Source of the DNA: Polytrichum commune | Lineage: Eukaryota > Streptophyta > Polytrichopsida > Polytrichales > Polytrichaceae | DNA length: 64,000 nucleotides | Direction: 5' to 3' | NCBI GenBank assembly: GCA_950295325.1 | Contig: OX485806.1 | Span: forward strand, 34,162,001-34,226,000 | Shown here: piece by piece, positions 46,641 through 57,788 of the stretch | Numbering within the stretch: the stretch's first letter is position 1 | Layout of the letters: each line of letters starts with the position of its first letter | The notes under the pieces: model-generated | The model's input: the letters and a program-made list of their open reading frames with translations, nothing else | What the model was told of the DNA's origin: nothing | Database searches by the model: none | Position numbers and translations under genes: made by a program

Positions 46641-49600
46641 ATTGGAAGCCACACCATCCATCATACCTAGGCTTAGCACAATGGACATCCGACTAATTAT
46701 TGTGGATCAATTTTTTTTCTTCTTCCCCCTACCCTAATTGGGACTTTGACTTTGCTCATTGCAATAGAGATATGACATGTTCAGACATTGATCTTAAATT
46801 CCTAAAGGCATACCAATACTCAACATGTTGTTCAACATGGTGCCATGGATTTTGCAAGCATAATGCCATTTTATGTTGGGGCACCACGAGAAGATGAACA
46901 ATATTCAAAATAAGTATTGTTCATTGCACTCCACTAAACCGACTACTTGCCATTGCCTAGGCTTGGCCTACCGATATTGAAAGCGTGTTATAATTAAAAG
47001 ACATGGGAACAATGTTGGCATGGCGACATCAAAGCCCCATGCAAAGTGGCCAACTTGTTGAGTGGGTTTGCATCAGCACCAACTAATCGAGGTTGGGAAT
47101 CAAGGCCAACCATTTTAACACGTGGTCTACCCTCTACCCCCCCCCCTTTAGAAAGGTTGTAGAGGGGGCATGAGGCTTGATAATGATATGGGCTCGAGCC
47201 TTTTTCACATAGAGCACCTATTGTTCATTTGCAAAAGAATGAAAATTGCGATAGAATTGTTGTCATTTTTATTTTGTTTTCCGAATTTTGCGGTGCATTA
47301 ACATTCGCAAATGACCAATTTCACATATGATTAACAAAAAAGCATGAAGAAGTACAAACAATTAATTACAATAAAATTTAACATGATGCAGTCTACACAA
47401 ATTGTTAACGTGAATGTAACTCAATCTTGCATGCGAATGATTACCTTGGACATAAGAGGATTGGTTCATGTGGAACCCATGACTTCAATTGTTGCAATGA
47501 ACCAAGTCACAAGTACCTAATTTTGAAGGATCAAACAAAGATAAATGTAACATACAATTTAAAGGGTTGACTATTGTAACATTGTCGTAACATGGTTGCG
47601 TTCCATGGGACCATATATCACATGAGCATAATTCTCTTTTAAATTTGGGATCCATCAATTATGGGGAGCACTCAGGTTGTGTATTATGATCTGTTTGACA
47701 AACGGCTTTAAATCAGCAACAACTTCTTCTTTGGAAATAGACCATCATGTAGTTGCTTCATGATGTTGTGATGTCACATGTTTGATGTTTAGAATGGATG
47801 CTTGAGGGTGGGTTTACAATAGGGTTGAAGATCCCAACAAAGTTCAAAATTGAGTGATCCTATTGGTCAATAGCATGATTTTAGACCCAAGGATGTCCTC
47901 TAGGTTATGAGTCCAAGGTATGAAAAAAAAGGTGGTGCTACTATAGCAACATTTTCCTGCCAAATCTTCGTGGTCCCCACTTGAGAAAATATTCTTGTTG
48001 TTTTGAGAAACCGCGACTTCGTGCTTCAGGAGTATTTCAGGGGTATTTGAACCCAAGTTTCTTGGCCTTGGACCCTGATGTAAACCCACCTCAACCATCA
48101 TGCAAGTTTTAATATCTAATTCAAAATTCCATACTATCCACAATCACTTTCCACCTTGTAATGTAAAGCATTTGGAAGAGACGTGCTTACATTTCATCCA
48201 TCCATGTCAAATACTTGCCTCTATAGGTTTGTGTTAATCGATCTTGAAATGTATGTTCCATCGTGCTAATTAGGGGCATTTGAAGCTAATTTTGGTAACA
48301 AACCAACCATAATAATACATCCACATGCATGTTATTTTGAGGCAGTTTGTTGGGTGAATGAGAGGTTCTCTCATCAGTACACGATACTTCTCTTCTTGTT
48401 GTGTTATTGTTGATTAAAAGACATTACACACATGATCAAGGAGTTGAGAAAAGATGATATATAGTATCTCATTGTCAAAGTTGGCAATCCATAGATCATG
48501 ACCAAGAGAAATCCACGTCACTTTTTAAAAGCCTTGGTCACATGACATAGTGTAAAGCATAATTAGACCTAGACACAAGGTTTTTAATAGGAATAATATA
48601 TAATAAGTAGGGAGTTGTTAAAAATAAATGAAACCATTTTTTCAAAAATAAAAACATCACTAAAAGAGAAGTCATTAACAAAATTCAACATGGTCATTTT
48701 TGTTTTTTTGTTGGGGCAACCTTTTGGATACTCTTGCTGAAAAAACTTGGATGCTGCCAAACACTATTCATTTCTTGACATGTAAGATTCCATGCCACTT
48801 TCTCACCCATTCTTTTACATGTCACTTTATTTTTGATGACCTTGTGTAAACCAGAGCGGGGAACGCTAGTCATTTCTCAACCAATGGAAATTTAGAGTGC
48901 AATGGCCATGGTCACTTGTCCCTAGTGTAAACACGCAAATGCACCGGAGATACTTGGAGGATGCAAGAAAATTAGTGAAATAGATTAACACCATTGATTT
49001 TCCTCCGCTTCTCGTCGGTGTTAGGTTTCATGAAGAGAGTAACTGGTTGTTCAAAATTAAAACTATCCCCAATTACTACAACGTTGTCAAAGGACCTATG
49101 AAACAATGTTGTAGTAATAGCTAAGTATTTGACATAACCTCTCAAGTCTTCTTGTAAGGCAAAAAGTCAATTAGACGTAATGGGTAATCCAACTTCCTGA
49201 AATCAATTACCGTCCTACCTGGGCAACTTTGATGGGAAGTATATTATTTCAAAAAGGGGATTGGTAAATCGACCACAAAGACTCATCACACTGTAACATG
49301 ACCTATCAAAATTTGAACAATCATAATTGTAAGTTGAAATGGAAAGAAAGAGGAAGCATAGCTTACACCTTGCTCCTCATCATGTGTGTGATGCAAAATC
49401 AAATTTAGATAGGTCATGTGACACACAATGCATCACGCAATACACCAATGTGATCATTTTAACAAACTCCAAGGTTGATTTAACAATCCCCTTTCAAAAA
49501 TACCAAAATTATAATGTGCCATCATAAGTTTTGAAGCAAGTATATAAACGGCCCAATACTGCCTTAAACCAAATATAATATGCCATCCATCCATGTACAT

Positions 49601-50109
49601 GTCATTATAGCAAAGGATGTGGCCATTCTTGGTAACTGGACAACAATATGAGTGCTATAGCAAGGCTTGTAGTTGAAATAGAACACCATAGAGACACATA
49701 TCACATTGAGATTAAACTGTGCTCAAAATAGACACCATTCTAGGTTCAATAGTGACACAATTGGGAAGGCCTATGTGATCATTTCCAGATAAAGAGAATG
49801 TTTACTTCAATTTCTTAGAGCTCTTGCGTATGAATTCCAATTTGTTAAACTTGAATTGACAACCTTTGTGATTTGCAATTGCTAACTGGATGAGGCAATT
49901 CCTGAGCCAATTCAACAGCCATCAGTTGTTGATGGAGTTGGAAGTGCACACAATAGGGCCAAACGCCTTGAAAAAATTGCAAGAACTGTGCATCTATTTA
50001 TGTCCATAAAGAACCGAAGTTCAACGCAGACCTGACAACAATTCAGCACAAAATTTGACAGGGTTGGATATATGAGTTCTTTTATCTGATGCATGTGTAT
50101 CTACAATTA
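46641..50109. other. Intergenic DNA, no gene seen
   Basis: The stretch is AT-rich and mostly unique by eye, with a C run at 47141-47147 and no reading frame resembling a known protein. I cannot define any element boundary here. Confidence 0.5.
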
Positions 50110-50986
50110 TAGAACACCAATTCCCAGCTGAACAACTTTTATGAATTACATTACTCGAGTTTCTATTACTAAAGTTGCAATTCTCTCCTGCAAAGTCTAT
50201 GTTGCACACTGATAAAAGTCCTTATCATACAAGAAGGCATTACAGCATAAGAAAGTTGAAGATTGCCTGCGCAATTATGGCAGTGAAGTGGGCAAAGGAG
50301 TGAAATCTGAGAATTTGAAGCCAGCAAAAACTGACAGGATGAGGTACCTCAGGCCCTTTGTCTGATGTGCGCGAATTAATATTTTCTCTGTGTGGAACAA
50401 CTTGAATGTTCAAATTCCTTGAGCTTGTACAACTAATCTCTCTCTGCCCGAAGTCTTAAACGTGCACTGATGAGGTCCTCTAACATACGAGATATTGAAG
50501 TCAAAGAGAGATGAAATCCAGGATCAAAATTTGTGATGAGTCAGCTGATGTTAAGGAACTCAATATCCCAGCTGAACAACTTTCATAAACTAGATAATTT
50601 AAAATTGTATTACCAAAGTTGCGTTCCTCTCCTGCCAAAGTCTTCGCAGTGCACTAATGATGTCCTCTCCCATACAAATGGTATTACAGCACGAAAAAGC
50701 TGTAAATTGCCTGCACAATCTTGGCAATGAAGTGTGCAAAGTAGTGGAAGCTGAGAATTTGAAGCCAGCAAAAACTGACAAAATGAGGTTACCTCAGCAC
50801 GTTCGTCTGATGAGCACGAATCAATATTTCCCGTATCCCAACTCCCGGCTGAACAACTTGCATGTTCAAATTCTTTGACCTTGTTCTATCCAGAGTCTCA
50901 AATGTGCACTGACGAGGTCCTCTACCATACAAGATGTGGAAGACAAACAAATCCGAATGAAATCGAGGATTAAAAATTCTGATGAG
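50110..50986. repeat. Tandem duplication (period about 444 bp) of the 3' end of the NOL11-like gene
   Basis: Matching pairs are ATTACAGCA near 50240 and 50684, GTCTGATGWGCRCGAATYAAT near 50361 and 50805, and GATGAGTCAGCTGA near 50536 and 50979. The right copy includes the last codons and stop of the gene at 50987. The left copy carries the corresponding codons and TGA without the rest of the gene. A shorter motif, GTGCACTGAYGAGGTCCTCT-like, occurs four times (near 50208, 50465, 50651 and 50906) with alternating spacing of about 257 and 186 bp, so each 444 bp unit is itself an older duplication. Confidence 0.8.
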
Positions 50987-52327
50987 TCAGCTGAAATCAA
51001 GGAACTCGATGATGTAGTCCGAGACACCCTCACTATTCGCATCTCCCTTCCTAGCAGGTAAAGGCCCATTTGACCTAATGTGCTCAATGTTTCCAACCAA
51101 GGGCAAGAATATGGTGCCCACATCTATGAGTGGCTCAATCAAAGCTCGCAAAGCACTCAATTCGGGGAAAAAATCGGATGTCAAAACAACTCTTGTGTAC
51201 TGTACATCAAAGAGCGCACTGGTCCATTGCAGCACTTGCCTGAGTGACGGAACCTTGTGAGGCAAGAAGTTGCAACTTGGAGGAAAGGGAATATGCGCGA
51301 GCTTCCTTGAGTATCGGTCGAGCCATTTGTGCAGATACCGGAGAAGCCGGATGGTTTCGACCGTATCAAGCTCCCTTAAAACTGCTGCAATGACTCCTTC
51401 ATCCTGTCCTGCGGACACCAAGTCGTGTAGACATACTTCCCATCCACTGAACCCATCTACTGCAGCTGCAAATGCAATCGCAGCCCTCCTGTTGTCCTTA
51501 CTTATATGCGACTCTCTCTCGTATTCAGTGTCCTCCAAAACAGATACAAGTAACAAATCCCTTGTAGTCGCGGCTCGAGCTATGGCAGCTGATGCTGCAC
51601 TCCGCCAACCTTTCCTTGCAACTTCAAATGACTTCCGAGAAACATTTGCTTCATCAAGGAAGAACTTGAGTACCAACAGTATGTCTGAAGGGGGTAGATC
51701 ATGCACATGGTGGAGGCATAGGCATAGAAGTAATGGTTGACGCTCATCAACTAACTTTACAACCATCTGGGGATGTGTGATACTGGACACCAAGCCATGT
51801 TCCAACAACACTCGTATAGCAGACCATAACCTGAGGCCTAAAGAACACCGAACAATCAAGGCAGACAAATTCCTCCCTAAAACCGGGCCCGCCTTTTCCA
51901 ACAACCTTAGGATTAGAACCGCGTCACTCTTATTGCTCTCCTCGGAGGAGAGGAGCAAGGGTCCCTCACTGCTGGTGGATTTCGTATCGGTTCTCTTAGC
52001 TGCAATTTCCAAGACTGGCTTCACCATTTCCAGAAACTCAGCGGTGGTGAAATTTTTCACATTCTCAAGCTTCTTCTTCAAAAGCTTTACAAGGGACTCC
52101 TCCTCCTCGCTAGGTCTTGCGACACACCACTCCCCGCTCTCCCTGGTAAGCAAACCGTCCATGTGATCATCGTTGCGAATTTTTTTCCCTGTACTCACCC
52201 CCCTTGACGTCGTCACCGATGGCTGCAGCGGAATACTCAAATCGACCTCGGAATCTGACCTTCTTCTCTCGCCATCCTCCTCTTCCTCCACAGCCCGGGT
52301 GACGAGCTCCAGCAGCGACAACGCCAT
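50987..52327 (-). CDS. NOL11-like protein (plant; probable ribosome-biogenesis factor)
   Basis: A single open frame encodes 446 residues from the ATG at 52327; the frame continues open upstream, but only to a non-ATG codon. The start begins MALSLLELVTRAVEEEEDGE. The first 100 residues are acidic and charged; the rest is predicted helical and leucine-rich. Landmarks are LVKLLKKKLENVKNFTTAEF, HGLVSSITHPQMVVKLVDE, PLLLCLCLHHVHDLPPSDIL and IRLLRYLHKWLDRYSR. This arrangement resembles, from memory, plant proteins annotated as nucleolar protein 11-like (C-terminal part of NOL11, a component of the small-subunit processome). I see no catalytic motif. Gene reality is well supported by length and composition; the function is an inference. 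The gene is intronless and its 3' end is tandemly duplicated just downstream. Confidence 0.75.
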   Translation of the reverse strand: MALSLLELVTRAVEEEEDGERRRSDSEVDLSIPLQPSVTTSRGVSTGKKIRNDDHMDGLLTRESGEWCVARPSEEEESLVKLLKKKLENVKNFTTAEFLEMVKPVLEIAAKRTDTKSTSSEGPLLLSSEESNKSDAVLILRLLEKAGPVLGRNLSALIVRCSLGLRLWSAIRVLLEHGLVSSITHPQMVVKLVDERQPLLLCLCLHHVHDLPPSDILLVLKFFLDEANVSRKSFEVARKGWRSAASAAIARAATTRDLLLVSVLEDTEYERESHISKDNRRAAIAFAAAVDGFSGWEVCLHDLVSAGQDEGVIAAVLRELDTVETIRLLRYLHKWLDRYSRKLAHIPFPPSCNFLPHKVPSLRQVLQWTSALFDVQYTRVVLTSDFFPELSALRALIEPLIDVGTIFLPLVGNIEHIRSNGPLPARKGDANSEGVSDYIIEFLDFS

Positions 52328-52866
52328 AGCTGAAGCTTCCTTCACCACTCCTCCCACTGATAGCAGCAGCAGATCACTACATCCTGTACAGAAATTTGCC
52401 AACCAGGACTGAGTCCGATGAGTCCTGTACTGTGTGTGTAGCGGAAAGGAAGGATTTGGCTGGTGCGGGCGTTAAACCCTAAACCTTGGTTAGGGTTTGC
52501 CATCACCAAAGCCTGGAGGGGACAATGTTCCCGCAGTTCCCATCAGCACTGAGAACGTCAGAACGCCAATTCAGCAGGTGCAGAATGTACGGGCAGGGCT
52601 GGAGCCCTGCCCGAAAAAAAATTAGCCCGCCTGACTTTTGCTCCCTCTTCAGCCATGTCAATTCCATTTCCACTTTAGGGAAAGAAGCTGTAGTAGGAGT
52701 CACATGATGGGAACTCAAATACCATCTAATCAAGGCTTTGGTGCTTTCAACTTTCACATCTGACACTGAAATTTGAGGAGGCAACTTGAAAAACTCTCAT
52801 CGGAAGGTTTTCGAGAAGGCCATGAAACTACACATGATGTCTCACGTCAAAGTGTGTTCTTTGACT
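52328..52866. promoter_or_regulatory. 5' flank of the NOL11-like gene, with a perfect hairpin
   Basis: It contains a perfect 11 bp inverted repeat CGGGCAGGGCT / AGCCCTGCCCG at 52590-52600 and 52603-52613 with a 2 bp loop, followed by eight or more A residues. This is about 0.26 kb upstream of the start codon. It may be part of an old transposon end rather than a regulatory site. Confidence 0.45.
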
Positions 52867-53276
52867 AAGGTAGGGGTGGCAATTTCCGTGCGGGTCTTAA
52901 AGTCGACCCCTATGTCGGAAGCACCTATCTAGGTGCTTTTACCTGGGTTTACAAAAGCACCTATCAAGGTGCTTTTACCGTTCACATCGTTGCCAACATT
53001 TCATTGGCTGCCAGATGTTGGTTTAATGATGCCAGCGGTCGGTTTTAGAAATCCACCCTGTGGATATACCACATACCCTATGTGCGAGTGTTGGTCACTC
53101 TACAAGGTTTCCTTTAAAAATTTGTAGGAAATCATAAACATACTAGAAATTTTTGATTTTTTCATAGTTGCTCTTGCACCAGCTTTGCGGAGCGCTCAAA
53201 ATTTATAAAAAAAAATAGTTTCAACATCCCAACTAGGCACATCTGAAATTTGGACGGAAATTGCCACCCCTACCTT
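52867..53276. mobile_element. hAT-like MITE with perfect 23 bp TIRs (410 bp)
   Basis: AAGGTAGGGGTGGCAATTTC(CGT) at 52867-52889 is exactly mirrored at 53254-53276. The inner TAGGGGTGGCAA terminus resembles plant hAT elements. I could not find a matching 8 bp duplication, so the class is tentative. Internally, AAAGCACCTATC and AGGTGCTTTTACC occur twice near 52920-52980. Confidence 0.7.
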
Positions 53277-56200
53277 ACATATCATATTTTGTTGGCCGAA
53301 TTTGAAGAACTACCCATGTAATTATACGCTCTCAATCTCACAACGGGTTTTCAACAACGGCTTGCTCACCTATCCCCCCCCTCCCCAATCTTGGTTAGGC
53401 AGTATAGCAAGCTCGTTTTCCTAACACGTAGCCGAACAAGGATATAACACCCATCACAAATTGACAACCAGGTGGAAGACATCATGGGGTCTATCTCATT
53501 GGGAAACCCAAGACAACCCAACCACATTAATATTAGCATATCGTAATATCCAAAAGACTTTTTCTTGCTAGAGAGTGGAACTCTTTTCATCTCTTAGAGA
53601 AGAAACTAGCTTACCTCCACCTCAAGGATTTTCTCAAATATGAAAGTGAATTTTACTTGGAACAATCATGGACTCCACCACAATGCAATAGCATTGTTGC
53701 CTACCACACCTCAAACCATAGAGTTGCCATTCAAATTGGACAATGAACGACTTTCCTTATCTCTAGAGATGGTAGACTATGCCACTATTGCTCTTGTAAG
53801 GCAGTTGAAAATGAGGCAGCCTTAAGTTTTTCTTTCAATTGGACCACCCGAGTTGACATAACCTCTACCTCATAGAGGCTACAACACTATGCCACTCTAC
53901 AAAAATTAATTGGTTTGAAAACATCTTGATGTTACTTCTAGTCCTATTAGCTTTTTCGGCTTCCCGAACTTTAAAATCAATTTTATTTCATAATTGATTG
54001 CTCGTCCAAGACTTGAAGGGTAACCAATGCTTGTCACCATTTTCATCCATGTAGTCGCAATATCATTCATATTGTTGAACTCATGAGATGTTGACATGTC
54101 ACACCATGATGTGTTGCATCCTCACTGGACACAAGCATGTTGTTATAGACCAATGCACATGGTCTTCATGAGATGATCGGTGATGCATATGATATTGTAC
54201 ACACATAGTCTTGCTAAAACCCATAGCATGGTTCCTCACATACACCTAACCTTGGTAATATCACCCTCTTGAAGTCACTTCTTCTCTTATATTATGAAAC
54301 TTTAAGGAATGGATGTTCTCACTTTAAATCTCCCTCCTTGTTGTCACATTTCTCTCACATATATCTTTGATTTTGACATTAAAATAATCCACCAAAGAAT
54401 TCAAACCACATGTTCACACGCATCACATTGTCATTGTTGTAATTATTGTCATTATTGCAATCTTGACTTTGTGTTATTCCATAATGTTGCACACTATATT
54501 AATTCTCTATCATCACACATTCATGTTAGCACTACATACCTCCTTAATGTCACGTGCAATTTGGTTGTCAAGGACGTGATATTAGGGAGGTACAACGTAC
54601 ACTATATAGTACATAATTATCAGTTGTTATACATGAGGTTGCTAGTTATATAATTCTTTGATGTTCCTTACTTAGATTTATTGCCTCTCCAAATGGGTTA
54701 TTTGCTTGTGTCTTCATGGTTATATATTTCTTTGATGTACATGCCATGTGTTCAATTTTGGGATCATTGGTTTGGGACTAGGATGACATTAAGAGCCAAG
54801 GCAAGTTGAGGGAAGCACTCAAAAGTTGAGTTCAACTATTACCGTCCTACCTACGCAACTTCAATGGAAATGATATTATTTCATGAAATACTAGTTTTAG
54901 AAGTTAAATATCAAAGAAAGATAACATTCAACTCTAATTTTTGAAAAACATCGATTTTCAACTTTTATGTTTGGAAATACATAAAATATTTGATTCTTAG
55001 ATTCAACATAGTTATGATGGTATTCCACTTAGATATTTATTACTCGTGACCTTTGAAAATAACTTAGCCTCGTGCCATTGCTTGATAATAACCATAACCA
55101 CGTGGTAGCTAATAGTTTCATTTGTGCTATATTCCTTGGTCATATTAGCTTACTAGAGTTTCAATGAACACAATGTATACCAAATGTTGATAGCCGGTCC
55201 AAGACAATTATGTTAAATAATCATTCAAAGTGCCAATAGTCGGTCCGGCACTTCAAAATGCTAACAATTTACCTATGACTTTCTCATAGGTCCAACTAGT
55301 TTTCATATACCCAATTAAAAGGTATAAAGTGCTAATACACTTTGTACTAGCAATGTGTTTTAGGATATAAGTCCTCCCTATGAGGTGTCCACAATCCATG
55401 TGGGGTATGTGAACTTGAGAGACAAAGTCCCAGTAGTCTTCTAGTATGTATTTGTATGTATCTTTTATATATGAAAACGTCAAATTGTACTTTTGTTTAG
55501 TATATAAGTCCTCCCCACGAGGTGTCCACAATCCATGTGGTGTAAACTCGAGAGATGAAGTCCCATTAGTCCTCTTGTATGTATTTGTATGTATCTTTTA
55601 TATATGAAAACTTCACATTGTACTTTTTGTTGTTGAAGGTGGTACTATGTTTGATTGTCTACATTAGTTCAACACAACTCATGAAGAAGTTTTTAGCACA
55701 ATCAAGCTCCAAAAACACATAACACATTTTCTATTCAAACCTCCTCACTTCTTGAAAATGCTTGTTGAAATTCGTTCATATCTTATGCACAAGATTTTCA
55801 AATCACAAAGTTATTATTAGACGTAGTACTTTGTTTCATATACCAACTTTCTCTTGTTGGACACAATTCCAAACAAGTGCATCTTTTATGTGGAATCGAG
55901 GACCGAAAATGTATTGAGGACATAGACCAAGTTTGTAGTACATAGTCTTGCAATTTCATGTTAACCCGTAGTCTTTGCAATAACTAAGGATGACGTGGAA
56001 TATAATGTGAACCCCTCCTTTATTCAATATTTTACAGTGGATTATTGAAAATGCATAAGCTTATGTAGAGTGAATATTTACCCTTCTTGACAAAGGTGTA
56101 AGGTGAAATTATGTAGTTTTGACAAAATGTGTCAATTACTTTCAAAATAATTCAACATTTATTTTTAGAATTATGTTTGTGTTAGACCGGCCATCAGCCT

Positions 56201-57788
56201 ACGGTATGAAGGCAAGGGAAGATCCCCATAAGTTATGGGTAAGAAGGAATGGAAATCGAATAGGAGAGAGAGAGAGAGAGAGAGAGCATTTATTTGTTTT
56301 TGTTGAACTCTATGTAATCATCTTTCAAATGCGTGGCACCTCAATCATAATTGATTTCTCAAAGTATATACATGATTTTTGTAAGGAGGGTCCACTATTG
56401 AAAGTGAACGTTGAATGTTAAGACATTACCATGCTATGACACGACTTCACCTTCGATTCTTCTTTGGAAGTTTGACTACATAGGCGGAGATCGTCCCCGT
56501 CACAAGCAATAACCCTATGTTAGTTGCTCTCTCAACCCAATCATACACTCTCCATGCAAATTTGGCATTGAAGACTTCGAGAGTGACAAGTTTTATACAC
56601 ACTCAGAATCTCTTGGCATTGGGGGGCTTCCAATGATTTACTTATTTACTTATTTGTGATTTTCCTTCAAGTTTTCAAGAGAGGAGCATTGGCTACAACC
56701 GTTGGATTGACGAAACCACATATAGATGATCATACAACGTTTCATCCCAATTTACACATATTCATCCAAGAAGTTGAAAATTTCATCCGATTTGATAAAT
56801 TTATAGATATCTCTAACTATTTCATTCATAAAATCCATAGAATAAGAAATAAGAACATTCCATTAAATTGAAAGAATTGCAAATCACCGGTGCATAGCCG
56901 GATTATAAATCATTGAACAATCCCATCTCTTGAGAAAAGCTATCTTGACATAAAAATTTATTGGTTTACAAAGTTGGAGTGTTAAGTTTCAATATTGCAA
57001 GCCTTGTAAGGTCATCTATTTTAGCGTGTGTAGTGGCACATAGCGTGTCTGGAGGGTTTAGGGTTCCAGTCCATAGAACCAGCATAGCACATGAAAAGAA
57101 GCTGAGATCTACAAAATGTGTACATTTCAGAGTGGCCGTGCCGTTTCGAGGATTTAACTTCTGTGCTGGATTGCAATCGCGCCCCTTCGCCCACACAGCT
57201 CTCTCTCCTCTTTCGCAGCCAGCAATCGTGTAATCCGGAGCTCCGCTCTGTCGATTTCGTCCTCCTCCTTCTCCTCGTCCAAATTCCTCCACCACCAACA
57301 CACTTATCAAATTCAGTGAATTCTTGCATCCTTTTTATTCTGTTGCTCAATTTCGGACGTACGTGCCTCGCTCGGAAGAATCTGGAATTGATTCTTCCGA
57401 AGAGCATTGAATTGGAGAGGGATTGCTCCCGAGTAGGATTTTATTTCTCATTGAGTATCACAATTTATATCCAGGCGAACATTTTGATGCAACTGGATGG
57501 TTATGGATTCGAAATATGAGCATTAGGGTTAGGATACGAGCAGGGCAGAGATACCATGGATGCCATGCTGAGCATGTTGTTGAGTAATGAATTGATCGAA
57601 GGATGGAGTATGGATTAATCTTTCCTTTTGATCTATGGATGGTCTTCATGTATGCCCGATGGAATGGGCTTAGTGCCTTGATGAATTGAAGCGATGCATG
57701 GGGCATGCAATGGAGAGAATTATTGCATTTTAGCAAAACAAACAGAACCAGAAGAAGGTGGAGTGTAAAATTTAGGAGGAGGACAAGG
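53277..57788. other. Intergenic DNA and 5' flank of the SINA-like gene
   Basis: 54255-54600 repeats 32350-32640. 55365-55630 is a two-unit tandem duplication with a period of about 137 bp (ATATAAGTCCTCCC, then GAGGTGTCCACAATCCATGT). A (GA)n run is at 56262-56286. From about 57050 the composition rises to CT-rich, gene-like text (TCCTCCTTCTCCTCGTCC), probably the 5' UTR of the downstream gene, possibly with an intron. No protein is recognised. Confidence 0.5.

Noticed and set aside
51270-52166. Plus-strand frames of 129-156 codons
   Set aside because: They are antisense shadows of the NOL11-like gene.
52328-52402. Extending the NOL11-like and SUN frames upstream to the ends of their open reading
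   Set aside because: The upstream limits are TTG codons, not ATG. For SUN an in-phase splice site explains the limit; for the NOL11-like gene the first ATG is at 52327.
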